NCBI RefSeq assembly: GCF_014697545.1
Contig: NZ_JACJSA010000001.1
Coordinates: forward strand, 1 to 64,000
DNA length: 64,000 bases
Origin: Oscillatoria sp. FACHB-1407
GTDB taxonomy: Bacteria > Cyanobacteriota > Cyanobacteriia > Elainellales > Elainellaceae
Direction of reading: 5' to 3'
How positions within the stretch are numbered: the stretch's first letter is position 1; each line of letters opens with the position of its first letter. Of this stretch, positions 8,971-17,602 are shown one piece after another. Made by a program: the position numbers and the translations under genes. The notes beneath the pieces were generated by a model. That model saw only the letters and a program-made list of their open reading frames with translations. It was not told the origin of the DNA and searched no databases.

Positions 8971-9715
8971 TGTGATTATTCCGGTTTATAACGGGGCTGA
9001 TTTTCTAGCGGGAGCGATCGCTGAAGTTCAGGCACAAAACTACGAGCCGTTAGAAATCATTGTGGTGGATGATGGCTCAACGGATAACACACGGGCGATC
9101 GCCCAACTGTTTCAGCCTAGTGTGCGCTATTTGTATCAGGAAAACCAGGGTCCGGCAGCAGCACGTAACTACGGCATCCGGTCTGCACAAGGAACGATCT
9201 TAGGTTTTTTAGATGTGGATGATGCCTGGTCTACTGACAAATTAAGGACGCAAGTTCAATATCTGATAGATCACCCGACAGTTGAAATTGTGCAGGGATT
9301 GATTCAACAGATGGAGTTAGTTGAAGACCGTGAAACAGGAAAAACAACGTTTGTAGCTGTTCACTCACCCTACAACTACATCAATTTGGGCAGTGCCCTT
9401 TATCGAAAATCAGTCTTTGAAACCGTTGGCTTATTTGATGAAAGTATGAGATATGGCGAGGATGTAGACTGGTTTTTTCGAGCCTGGGAAAACGGTATTT
9501 CTAAAGCTCTGATCCATCAAGTTGGGCTTTTTTATCGCAAGCATCGCCACAATATGACGGAGGGAAAACGGTTAGTAGAGGTTGGATTTGTCAAAATTTT
9601 CAAGAAACATTTAGATCGTTATCGGCAAAGCGGTCGAGATGTCAATCAAACACACGCTAGAGGTCCGAGTATTTCTCAATATATTGGAATGCCTCCGAAT
9701 AGTTACAGCGTTTAG
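8945..9715 (+). CDS. GT2-family glycosyltransferase (1 of 3)
   Basis: 256 residues of GT-A fold. The N-terminal strand VSVIIPVYNG leads to VVDDGSTDNT (40-49), the nucleotide-sugar-binding acidic motif DVDD is at 90-93, and GEDVDW at 171-176 supplies the likely catalytic-base region. The protein is soluble, without membrane segments. GGAAG precedes the start, which overlaps the kinase gene. It is the first of three similar GT2 genes in a row; together they could build a short glycan on one acceptor. Acceptor and sugar are unknown. Confidence 0.92.
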   Translation: MALNQPLVSVIIPVYNGADFLAGAIAEVQAQNYEPLEIIVVDDGSTDNTRAIAQLFQPSVRYLYQENQGPAAARNYGIRSAQGTILGFLDVDDAWSTDKLRTQVQYLIDHPTVEIVQGLIQQMELVEDRETGKTTFVAVHSPYNYINLGSALYRKSVFETVGLFDESMRYGEDVDWFFRAWENGISKALIHQVGLFYRKHRHNMTEGKRLVEVGFVKIFKKHLDRYRQSGRDVNQTHARGPSISQYIGMPPNSYSV

Positions 9716-9796
9716 ATAGAAATCAGGGATCGGCTATATAGCGATCCTATTTGATTTACAAACAATTCGTGAGCCTATAAATAAATTGGTATTTCA

Positions 9797-10492
9797 ATGA
9801 ATATTGCACCTCAAGTCAGTGTAGTTATCCCGGTTAAAAATGGCGAACGCTATTTGCGAACAGCAATCGAAAGCGTTCTCAATCAGACCTACTCCGCCTC
9901 CGAAATCATTGTTGTGGACGATCAATCCACTGATGACACATTGAACATTGCCCAGTCCTACACCAATGTTCAATGTGTTGCTGGTCCTGGATTAGGAAGT
10001 GCGGCGGCTTACAACCAGGGAATTACCGCTGCAACTGGGGAACTGATTGCTTTTCTCGATCATGATGACTACTGGGCTTCTGACAAACTGGCAGTTCAAA
10101 TCAGCTATCTGATAAGCCATCCGGAGGTGCAATATGCGATCGCTGAGATGCAACTGTTTCTAGAGCCAGGGCATCCAATTCCACCCGGACTCAGACCAGA
10201 ACTGTTAGAAAAACCCGTTGTGGCTCCTTTGCCAGGAACTCTGATGGCACGAAAAACAGTGTTTGAGCAGGTAGGTTTGTTTAACCCAACTCTCAACACG
10301 GCTGAGGATGTTGACTGGTTTGCCCGATGTCACGATGCCCAAATTGTTGGAGCGACCATTCCCCAGGTGCTTCTCCACAAGCGAGTTCATCAGACAAACC
10401 TGTCTTTTAATGCAACGAACAACAACCAAAACCTCTTGAAGGTTTTAAGAGCATCGATTCAGCGAAAACGACAGCTGCAACAGGAGTCATGA
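9797..10492 (+). CDS. GT2-family glycosyltransferase (2 of 3)
   Basis: 231 residues with VSVVIPVKNGERYL at the start, VVDDQSTDDT near 39-48, metal-binding DHDDYW at 88-93, and an AEDVDWFARC block near 174. This is a short catalytic domain only. It lies 4 bp upstream of the third GT2 gene, so the two are very likely cotranscribed. It is similar to both neighbours, which suggests local duplication followed by divergence of specificity. Confidence 0.92.
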   Translation: MNIAPQVSVVIPVKNGERYLRTAIESVLNQTYSASEIIVVDDQSTDDTLNIAQSYTNVQCVAGPGLGSAAAYNQGITAATGELIAFLDHDDYWASDKLAVQISYLISHPEVQYAIAEMQLFLEPGHPIPPGLRPELLEKPVVAPLPGTLMARKTVFEQVGLFNPTLNTAEDVDWFARCHDAQIVGATIPQVLLHKRVHQTNLSFNATNNNQNLLKVLRASIQRKRQLQQES

Positions 10493-10496
10493 ACCA

Positions 10497-11213
10497 ATGA
10501 TGCCATCTTCTCCATTCGTCAGTGTGATTATTCCGGTTTACAATGGCGATCGCTATCTGAGTGAGGCGATTGAAAGCGTCCTACAGCAGACCTATCAGTC
10601 GTTTGAAGTAATTGTGGTTGACGATGGCTCCACCGACAATACAGCGACCGTTGCACAGCAATTTGGAGACACGATTCGCTATCTGTATCAAGAAAATGGG
10701 GGAACCGCTGCTGCCCGAAACACAGGAATCCAGATGGCTCAAGGTGATTTTTTGGCTTTCTTAGATGCAGATGATCTCTGGCTAGAGCATAAACTCGCCG
10801 TTCAAGTGCGTGCCTTTGCAGAACAACCAACACTTGACCTTGTTTCTGGTCAGGTTGAACAGTTCTTTAGCCCAGACCTCCCCCCCGATGTGCAAGCAAC
10901 GCTTCACTGTCCTTCTGATCCGATTCCAGGTTGCATTCCTTCGGCTCTTTTAATCAAACGGCAGGCATTTGACCGAGTAGGAAATTTTTCTACCGTCTGG
11001 AAAGTAGCAGAGTTTCCAGATTGGTATGCTCGCGCAACGGAGACAGGGCTTGTCACTCACACTCTTGCCGATGTTGTTGCTAAACGACGTATACACGCAA
11101 CCAATAAGGGAATTCAGCATAAGCAGACGGCTCAACTAGAGTATGTTCGGATTCTGAAAGCCGCACTCGATCGCAAACGGGCTAACCAGTCATCCCACGA
11201 ACCAACCCACTAG
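10497..11213 (+). CDS. GT2-family glycosyltransferase (3 of 3)
   Basis: 238 residues. VSVIIPVYNGDRYL, VVDDGSTDNT (40-49) and DADD (90-93) are intact. The region equivalent to the E-D-V-D-W block of the two preceding proteins reads VAEFPDWYARA, so the usual acidic pair is altered. This one may differ in specificity or be less active. Start chosen at the first of two adjacent ATGs. It is followed by a family A repeat hairpin that may act as a terminator or attenuator before the next gene. Confidence 0.9.
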   Translation: MMPSSPFVSVIIPVYNGDRYLSEAIESVLQQTYQSFEVIVVDDGSTDNTATVAQQFGDTIRYLYQENGGTAAARNTGIQMAQGDFLAFLDADDLWLEHKLAVQVRAFAEQPTLDLVSGQVEQFFSPDLPPDVQATLHCPSDPIPGCIPSALLIKRQAFDRVGNFSTVWKVAEFPDWYARATETGLVTHTLADVVAKRRIHATNKGIQHKQTAQLEYVRILKAALDRKRANQSSHEPTH

Positions 11214-11237
11214 TGTTGCGAACACAAAGTTCTGCAA

Positions 11238-11300
11238 TGTAGGGGGTTTGGGGGCGAAGCCCCCAAGAAGGGGTTTCACCCCTTCACCCCTTTCAAAACT
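11238..11300 (+). repeat. Family A-related hairpin repeat, copy 5
   Basis: GGGGGCGAAGCCCCC and AAGGGGTTTCACCCCTT are two short hairpins in a row that match the interior of family A. They are placed between the third GT2 gene and the nucleotidyltransferase-like gene. Confidence 0.6.
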
Positions 11301-11332
11301 TATTTTTTGCTGTACTAGGTTAACCAGTTACT

Positions 11333-12460
11333 ATGCCTGACACTATCACACTCCCTCCAGATTCCCATCAGTTGCTTCTCAAAGCTGCCTGCTGTTCCAA
11401 TCAAGTGGGCCTTAAAGCTTGGCAAGAATGGCAGGGGCAGGTAGACATCGAGCAATTAGACTCAGAATCCTATCGGCTGCTGCCCCTACTTTACAAGAAT
11501 CTTGCTACAAACCAGATTCAGAGCCATGAGATGACACGGCTTCAGGGAGTTTATCGACGACACTGGTATAGTAATCAGCTGAGGATTCGGGAACTCACCG
11601 ATATTTTGCAAGCATTTGAGACGGCAAATATCCGCTGCTGTGTTGCAGGAGATGCCGCACTGTTGCCCTACTACGGCTCTGATTTGGGAATGCGTCCGAT
11701 CGACCAATTAGATGTTGTAGTTGCGCCTCAAGACGGACTCAAGGCTATTCAAGTTTTAGCCAGGTTAAATTGGCATGCCAGGGTTGAACTTACAGATTCT
11801 TTTATGGCACTCCATTCCAAAATTGGACTGTGGAATGCTTCGCATCAGCTTCTGCACCTGCATTGGCGAATGTTTGGCAGTGATGTATCCGCTGCCCAGG
11901 ACGATGGGTTTTGGCAAACAGCAGCAGTTGTGTCACTGAACCAAAACTCCATTCGCACACTCAATCCCATTGCTCAAATTCTCCACATTTGTACCCGCAT
12001 TACCGCTGCTGATGGGGCGATCGCACCCCTTTGGATAGCAGATTTTGCAAAAGTGGTGAGTTTTAACCCATCTGAAAACTTCTGGGAATCATTGATTCAG
12101 GCTGCATCTAAGGCTCGCCTCATGTTACCTCTACGACAGCTGATCAATGCTGGAGCGACTATTCTGGAGCCCCTTCCGGCTTCTCATATTAACCGTATCC
12201 AATCCGTACCTCTCTCGCCGTTAGAGTGGCTAGAGCAGCAATTTGGCGGAGTATTGGGGCGATCGCCCCTTTCCAGGTATTTTCAGTATCTCAGACAGGC
12301 AGACTCCAGTCAGGGAGGGGCAAATCCTTCGGTGATGAGTCTGCTCCACTATTACCAGCAATCGTGGGGATTAAAGCAACCCTGGGAGGTTCCGCTTCAC
12401 GGGGTGGTTCGGCTCGTTCGTTTTGCGTGGAGCGTTCGTAGCCTAAAAGTTAAATCGTAA
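11333..12460 (+). CDS. Nucleotidyltransferase-like protein (PF14907 type), probably degenerate active site
   Basis: 375 residues resembling the uncharacterised nucleotidyltransferase family that accompanies HprK-related and lasso-peptide systems. The signature region VAGDAALLPYYGSDLGM is at 104-120, followed by RPIDQLDVVV at 121-130. Functional members have R-P-x-x-D-x-D; here the first Asp is Gln125 and only D127 remains. The usual K-G before the helix is replaced by A-G. It may therefore be a non-catalytic partner of the converging protein at 12619-13881, which keeps S-D-L-D. It is the last gene of the plus-strand series and ends against a family B repeat. Confidence 0.75.
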   Translation: MPDTITLPPDSHQLLLKAACCSNQVGLKAWQEWQGQVDIEQLDSESYRLLPLLYKNLATNQIQSHEMTRLQGVYRRHWYSNQLRIRELTDILQAFETANIRCCVAGDAALLPYYGSDLGMRPIDQLDVVVAPQDGLKAIQVLARLNWHARVELTDSFMALHSKIGLWNASHQLLHLHWRMFGSDVSAAQDDGFWQTAAVVSLNQNSIRTLNPIAQILHICTRITAADGAIAPLWIADFAKVVSFNPSENFWESLIQAASKARLMLPLRQLINAGATILEPLPASHINRIQSVPLSPLEWLEQQFGGVLGRSPLSRYFQYLRQADSSQGGANPSVMSLLHYYQQSWGLKQPWEVPLHGVVRLVRFAWSVRSLKVKS

Positions 12461-12472
12461 GGATTATGAATT

Positions 12473-12574
12473 ACAGCTTTGGTCAGAAAGCTTAAAGCAA
12501 AAGCAATAGCTCAAACCCTGATGCTGGGGAGGCTTTCTGACTTGCCTCCGCCCCACCGAATGTGGCTACAGCTA
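12473..12574 (-). repeat. MITE-like repeat family B, copy 2
   Basis: Inverted copy running from ACAGCTTTGGTCAGAAAG to GTGGCTACAGCTA. It lies between the convergent ends of two nucleotidyltransferase-like genes and contains the internal GTCAGAAAGC/GCTTTCTGAC pair. Confidence 0.8.
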
Positions 12575-12618
12575 GATCTCTCACAGATGTTTGTCATTCA
12601 TCCTTGAAATGGGTCTGG

Positions 12619-13881
12619 CTATTCTCGAACCAACTGCTTGCCACGGGCCTGAAGAATGAGCCGTACCGGACGCAGCAGATAATACAGCAGGGGCGGAAAG
12701 GTTGATCGAGGGTACATCTGCCAATCCAGCGTAGTAGGAGTCATCGCGATACGACTGAAGTAACGAGCTTTATCCAGCCATCGCTCCCGAATTTTTAGAT
12801 GAAATTGAGTAGCTCTAAAAGGTTGCTGAGATGCATGATTGGCAAACAAAGCGGTAGCCGTTTCCTCCGCCAGGGCGGGTAGAACTGTATCAGCCGCGAT
12901 CGCCTCCTGAATCATGGGCGGGAGGGACGTTCCCAGCAACATCTGTGCCAACAACAACCCCAACAACACAAGCCGTTGCCCGCCCAGTTGCTTGGCCCGA
13001 TTCATCAGGAATGGCCAATCTAACTCTGGATGAGTGTGAATCAACGCCGCAATGTCACAGACACGAGCAAGCTTGTCCCAGCAATCTTTGCTACCATGCC
13101 CGCACAACAACAGCAACGAGTTTTCGGTGGATAGCTTAGTGACCTCTTCTCCCAAAATTGACACCGTTTCCAGGTTTTGCCAGAGAGCAGGTGAGTCTAT
13201 GGAAAATGCAAAATGCTTGGGCATGACACGCCAATGGAGTTCGACTACGGTCTGGCTTGATTGACGCACAAAAGGATATGCACATTCACGAATAAACCGA
13301 TGAATCTGGGGCGATCGCACAAATAGTTCATATTGTGAGTCGGTCAGAGTTGCCCGTTCAATTTTCATGCGATCGCCCATCGTCATGAACCAATCCCTCG
13401 CCCGAACTAAGTCAACTTCTGGCACCAAAATATCTAGATCACTAAACTGTCGTCGTGCCAGATCTCCATAGGCTGAAACTGCCATTTCGGGTCCCTTAAA
13501 TGGCAACGCTAAAATACCTTGTTGCCGCAGTTCATTCAAAAGGGTCAACAGTTCGCGGGTTCGCATCAAATTGCGAATTCCGTTTGCTCGAAACTGCTGT
13601 TTCAACGGAAGCAGGATTTTGGCAGGAACGCGATCAGCGCAATAACGACTAATGTTTTCGTAAACTAACGGCATCACACTATGACGTTCTGCCAGTTGAG
13701 TCAAATGTGACCAATCAATTACTTGGGACGATTGAAGAATCGCGTGAAGCATCTCTACTGCTGATGCTTCTAAATGGGGACGTGACAGAAGTAACAACAG
13801 CCTGATTTCCGGTGCAACGCTACTAACAAACAGATTTGCAGAACAATTGAGGGGTGTATAAGAAGCCTTTCTGTTCACCAT
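12619..13881 (-). CDS. Nucleotidyltransferase family protein (PF14907 type)
   Basis: 420 residues from ATG 13881; an upstream TTG at 13938 would extend it to 439. FKGPEMAVSAYGDL followed by RRQFSDLDILV gives the complete K-G and D-x-D signature. The C-terminal half has the helical features seen in the family (VVELHWRV, LCGHGSKDCWDKLARVCDIA). These proteins are associated with HprK-related kinases and PqqD-like proteins, and with lasso-peptide clusters, but their reaction is not established. It faces the 7394-12460 series and may belong to the same system under a separate promoter. Membrane segments are absent. Confidence 0.82.
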   Translation of the reverse strand: MVNRKASYTPLNCSANLFVSSVAPEIRLLLLLSRPHLEASAVEMLHAILQSSQVIDWSHLTQLAERHSVMPLVYENISRYCADRVPAKILLPLKQQFRANGIRNLMRTRELLTLLNELRQQGILALPFKGPEMAVSAYGDLARRQFSDLDILVPEVDLVRARDWFMTMGDRMKIERATLTDSQYELFVRSPQIHRFIRECAYPFVRQSSQTVVELHWRVMPKHFAFSIDSPALWQNLETVSILGEEVTKLSTENSLLLLCGHGSKDCWDKLARVCDIAALIHTHPELDWPFLMNRAKQLGGQRLVLLGLLLAQMLLGTSLPPMIQEAIAADTVLPALAEETATALFANHASQQPFRATQFHLKIRERWLDKARYFSRIAMTPTTLDWQMYPRSTFPPLLYYLLRPVRLILQARGKQLVRE

Positions 13882-14179
13882 GGTGTAGCAAAATGCCTGT
13901 ACAACGTTGAGATTGATTGTTGATGAAACTAAACACAAGAATATAGATTCGGCTCTATCCTTTTGCCAGGTTCTTCCTTGCGTAACTCTACATTCAATCC
14001 TATAAATGAATATCTCTATCGTATGTAGTATCCAGTGAGGAAAAGATAAACTAACGGATTAGCATTATGAATGCTGTGTGATTTTTTATATCCAGCGTGT
14101 TCACAAATCGTGTTTACAGACAGGTTGTGAACAAGAGATGTGTAACTCTAAAAATTGAATTGGTATGACCCTTCAGCCT
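13882..14179. other. Intergenic spacer
   Basis: AT-rich, no gene seen. The phrase GAATTGGTATGA near 14157 is a motif that recurs beside repeats elsewhere in the window (62975). Confidence 0.4.
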
Positions 14180-14214
14180 CAGTCCTCAGTCCTCAGCACT
14201 CAGTCCTCAGCACT
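14180..14214. repeat. Short tandem heptanucleotide repeat (CAGTCCT/CAGCACT)
   Basis: Five heptamers in register: CAGTCCT, CAGTCCT, CAGCACT, CAGTCCT, CAGCACT. This is a typical cyanobacterial STRR in the promoter region of the SDR gene. Confidence 0.9.
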
Positions 14215-14437
14215 TTTCTATAACTGCGGTTTCAACTACCAAACTCCTTATCCCGAATTCACATTATCCATTAGGATTTCTGGAAACCGTTTTGCTGAAC
14301 TCGCTGTCTGTATTTATTTCTTAACTGTACAAAAATAAAGAAGAAGTCCTTACTCCAACGTAAGCTCTTTCAAAAAAACGAGTCTCCCTATACTCTAGAA
14401 ATCGTTTACACCTCTCATGACGATAGGAACCGAGCAA

Positions 14438-15178
14438 ATGGCATTGCTAAACGGAAGAATTGCACTGGTGACAGGGGCAAACGGTGGCATTGGGCAATAT
14501 TACATCCAGGGATTGCAAGCGGCTGGAGTCAGTCGCATTTATGCAGGGGCACGCAATCCCGACAGTTTGCAGGCGATCGCAGCTACTGACCCCAATCGCA
14601 TCATTCCCATTGCCCTCGACATCACCGATGATGCCTCTGTTCAAGCGGCAGCAGAGACATATCGAGATGTGGATTTGCTGATTAACAATGCGGGAGTCGG
14701 GTTTAATCAGCGGCTCATCCCAGGGATTAGCTTTGACAAAATACGCTCAGAGATTGAGGTCAATTATTTGGGTACGGTGCGCATGTGTCTTGCTTTTGCT
14801 CCTGTGCTCAAAGCTAATGGAGGTGGGGCGATCGTCAATATGTTGACTATTTTGGCAAAGGTTAATTTCCCCCTTAATGCCTCTTACAGTGCTTCTAAAG
14901 CGGCTGCACTTTTAGCCACTCAAGGGATTCGGGCTGAGTTAGCTTCGCAGGGAACGCTCGTCGTTGGAGTCATGCCAGGGACAGTGAATACAGGCATGAG
15001 TAAGGATTTTCCACCACCCAAGGTTGACCCAGAAGAAGTGGTGCGGGTGGCATTGCAAGCGGTTGTGGATGGCGTAGAAGATGTTTATCCCGGTGAGCAA
15101 GCACAGGAGATGCAAGCCCAACTCCTCCAGGATCCAAAAGCCCTTGAAAAAGCCATGGCAGCCATTCTGGCGGGTTGA
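14438..15178 (+). CDS. Short-chain dehydrogenase/reductase (SDR)
   Basis: 246 residues from ATG 14438, chosen because AGGA lies about 9 nt upstream; ATG 14417 would add seven residues without a binding site. TGANGGIG at 12-19 is the NAD(P)-binding motif, INNAG lies near 82-86, and Y150-SAS-K154 is the catalytic pair. The position of the catalytic Ser, 13 before Tyr, appears to be Thr137, an uncommon but tolerated change. It reduces or oxidises an unknown carbonyl or alcohol. A downstream glycosyltransferase follows after 44 bp in the same direction. Confidence 0.9.
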   Translation: MALLNGRIALVTGANGGIGQYYIQGLQAAGVSRIYAGARNPDSLQAIAATDPNRIIPIALDITDDASVQAAAETYRDVDLLINNAGVGFNQRLIPGISFDKIRSEIEVNYLGTVRMCLAFAPVLKANGGGAIVNMLTILAKVNFPLNASYSASKAAALLATQGIRAELASQGTLVVGVMPGTVNTGMSKDFPPPKVDPEEVVRVALQAVVDGVEDVYPGEQAQEMQAQLLQDPKALEKAMAAILAG

Positions 15179-15222
15179 GTTAATGGTAGGCTTAGGAACG
15201 GTAGTTGTATGAAGGACGGGTC

Positions 15223-16221
15223 GTGCGAAAACTTTATTTCCTGCTTCCGGGGACAGGCAGTCGGTTTGCCTGCGGTGGATTGTGGGCAGAGTTAAAGACC
15301 TTTGAGTTAGCTCGGCAGATCTGTCCCGCAGAGGTTGTTACCTATCGTCAGCGCGAAGCCAACACGCTCTTTTTGGATGACGTATTGCAAACCCAATCCC
15401 TGGATGATGTCATTTTTGTCATTAGTTGGGGGTTTGATGTACCCAAACTCGCTGCTCGTCTAGCCCGCCACTGTGTGGTCTATCACGCTCATAGCGCAGA
15501 GTATGGGTTCAAGTTGCCTTCCCGTGTTCCTATCATTACCGTGAGCCGCAGCACAATGGGTTATTGGGGACAGCGATCGCCCCATTCGCTGATCTACTAC
15601 TTGCCCAACCACATCTCTGAAAACTTCCGCAATCTGCATCAACCACGTGATATCGACGTGGTAGTGCAGGCTCGCAAGTCGTCGAGTTACCTGCTAAAAG
15701 AGTTAATTCCCGCCTTAAAACAACACAGCCAGGTTTATGTCGTGGAGTCCTTTATTGATGATCTGGCAGGGCTATTTAACCGAACCAGGGTTTATCTTTA
15801 TGACTCTTCTGAATATTGGGCGTTGCAAGGGGTAACTGAGGGGTTTGGGCTGCAACCGTTAGAGGCGATCGCCTGTGGATGTCGGGTGTTTTCCAGTGTC
15901 AACCATGGGCTGTCGGACTATCTCGATCCAGGGTTTAATGGCGAAAAGATTGCTGGATATTCCAAAGAATACGATGTCCAACGCATTCTCAAAGCGTTGC
16001 AAAGCCCACAACCCGTTGAGCCGGATGAGTGGCTGAAAGAATATCGTGCAGCAAACATTACTCAACGTCTGACAGTGATCTTAGGAGCGATTAATGAGTT
16101 CTTCGACTACCGCTCTCAGGGACTCGCCCCCATTCAAGACTTAACATCTACACGGTTGTTAAAGCTCCAGGTTGAACAGTGGATAAATAAGGTTCAACGC
16201 AAATTAAAATCGCGTCGTTAA
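15223..16221 (+). CDS. GT-B (family 1-like) glycosyltransferase
   Basis: 332 residues. I chose GTG 15223 because GAAGGACGG lies just upstream; TTG 15205 would also be in frame. The N-terminal lobe starts with KLYFLLPGTGSRFACGG. The C-terminal lobe carries LYDSSEYWALQGVTEGFGLQ followed by PLEAIACGC, the E-x7-E sugar-nucleotide motif of GT1/GT4 enzymes. It is probably involved in envelope or exopolysaccharide glycan synthesis. Donor and acceptor are unknown. Confidence 0.85.
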   Translation: MRKLYFLLPGTGSRFACGGLWAELKTFELARQICPAEVVTYRQREANTLFLDDVLQTQSLDDVIFVISWGFDVPKLAARLARHCVVYHAHSAEYGFKLPSRVPIITVSRSTMGYWGQRSPHSLIYYLPNHISENFRNLHQPRDIDVVVQARKSSSYLLKELIPALKQHSQVYVVESFIDDLAGLFNRTRVYLYDSSEYWALQGVTEGFGLQPLEAIACGCRVFSSVNHGLSDYLDPGFNGEKIAGYSKEYDVQRILKALQSPQPVEPDEWLKEYRAANITQRLTVILGAINEFFDYRSQGLAPIQDLTSTRLLKLQVEQWINKVQRKLKSRR

Positions 16222-16282
16222 CTGCATACCTCGGAAAGACTCATAAATACGTAGCAACAGAAGTCGTTAAAGGACATCCCCC

Positions 16283-17122
16283 ATGAAGTTGCTGCAAACT
16301 GGATTAATGCTCGGTATGGTGCTGGTTACGGCGATCGCCTCTCCCATCAGTGCATCTGCGACTCGTGCCCCAAAGCCTGTTCAAAACATTTTGCCCCTTC
16401 CATCGCAGTCTACTCAGACTAACTCTGATTTAGCGATTCAAGATGCGATCGCACAGGGGGTAACCGCACTCGATGCAGGTGAATATAACGATGCGCTGGT
16501 TGCCTTTGATCGTGTGATCCAACTCGATCGCAGCAATGCCATGGGCTGGATGGGACGGGGTTATGCCCTGAATGGTTTGGGAGATTTTAGCGAAGCGATG
16601 GCGGCATTTCAGCAAGCGGTGCGCTTTGATCGCACGTTGTATGGAGCCTGGGTCGGTTTGGGCATTGCGACCGATGAAAATGGTAATCCAGAACAAGCAT
16701 TAGCCGCTTATGAGCAAGCGATTCAAATCGATGCCACTCGCTTTCGTGTCTGGTATCACCAGGGGGTAACATTGCTGCGCCTGCAACGTTATGAGCAATC
16801 GCTGAATTCATTTAATCAGGCATTACGAATTGAGCCAGAGCATGAGTATTCCTGGTATCAGCGCGGCTTTGTGTTGGGAGAATTGCAACGCTATCCAGAA
16901 GCACTGGCTTCGTTTGAACGAGCGATCGCCATTAACCCTGAGAATGCCTGGTCGTGGTATTACAAAGGATTGGCGTTAGCAATTACCAATCGCCCTGAAG
17001 AGGCAATCGACGCTGTGAAGCAAGCCTTGAGACTCGCCCCTGATTTTGAAGAAGCCCGCACCCTGTTGAACGAATTGCAGGCGATCGCCACCAACCAGCA
17101 ACCGCTATCCCAGTTAAATTAA
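16283..17122 (+). CDS. Exported TPR-repeat protein
   Basis: 279 residues. A signal peptide is likely (MKLLQTGLMLGMVLVTAIAS, cleavage after about residue 26, near ASA). Five tetratricopeptide repeats fill about 53-265, with the W/Y-G-Y/A-P spacing and phrases such as AMGWMGRGYALNGLGDFSEA. It is likely a periplasmic protein-protein interaction scaffold. Its stop codon lies inside the convergent toxin remnant. Confidence 0.88.
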   Translation: MKLLQTGLMLGMVLVTAIASPISASATRAPKPVQNILPLPSQSTQTNSDLAIQDAIAQGVTALDAGEYNDALVAFDRVIQLDRSNAMGWMGRGYALNGLGDFSEAMAAFQQAVRFDRTLYGAWVGLGIATDENGNPEQALAAYEQAIQIDATRFRVWYHQGVTLLRLQRYEQSLNSFNQALRIEPEHEYSWYQRGFVLGELQRYPEALASFERAIAINPENAWSWYYKGLALAITNRPEEAIDAVKQALRLAPDFEEARTLLNELQAIATNQQPLSQLN

Positions 17123-17302
17123 TCTGAACTTGGGACAGGGGTTTTGGTGGTTAAACCCGCCGTGATCGCAGCGAAATATAGCATTCTTCTGCACAACCAG
17201 AGCAGGGCGTGTTTTAGCAGTGGTTAAATCAGAATTTGGAAAAAGGATAAGAACAACATCACCTCGTCTGAAGGTTAGTTTTGGCTGTATCGTAGTCGTC
17301 AT
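17114..17302 (-). pseudogene. Truncated MazF/PemK-like toxin
   Basis: Only about the first 40 residues match the family (RRGDVVLILFPNSDLTTAKT then RPALVVQ). The frame then runs into unrelated sequence (CDHGGFNHQNPCPKF) and ends at 62 residues, whereas the family is about 110. The strands needed for the RNase active site are missing, so it should be inactive. It overlaps its antitoxin-like partner by 44 bp and overlaps the end of the convergent TPR gene by 9 bp, so the loss may have come from a deletion fusing the two. Confidence 0.75.
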
Positions 17303-17468
17303 AGATACTCATTTCTGGGCTATTCCAACCATCTGCGAAAGTTATCAGACTGGCTCGCAACACCTCAGCCTCAGCTTGATTAATACTTTGAGAAGCTAAA
17401 TCAATTGGCTGTCCAACAATAGGTGAGGGTGAATCTTCAGGACTGAGCCAAGATCCAATTGAACTCAT
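17259..17468 (-). CDS. Antitoxin-like small protein paired with the toxin remnant
   Basis: 69 residues starting MSSIGSWLSP; an upstream in-frame start at 17516 would add 16 residues with unlikely composition. The C-terminal part, with FADGWNSPEMSIYDDYDTAK, resembles small cyanobacterial antitoxin-like proteins encoded directly before PemK/MazF toxins; this comparison is from memory. The C-terminal acidic and aromatic stretch would bind and block the toxin. With the toxin truncated, it is probably an orphan. Confidence 0.6.
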   Translation of the reverse strand: MSSIGSWLSPEDSPSPIVGQPIDLASQSINQAEAEVLRASLITFADGWNSPEMSIYDDYDTAKTNLQTR

Positions 17469-17602
17469 AGGGCGATTACTCCGTAGGGGGAACTGCTTCG
17501 CACCGCGCACAACCACTTCTCTTTAATCACATCTGGAAAGGCAAGGGGCGATCATCTTCCGTCCTTTAAAACACGTTTAGTCTTCTCTGCCTTCACACAA
17601 AT

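Noticed and set aside
7394-12460. Lasso-peptide biosynthetic cluster
   Set aside because: Kinase, PqqD-like and nucleotidyltransferase-like genes fit, but no transglutaminase-like B2 peptidase, asparagine-synthetase-like cyclase or precursor is present.
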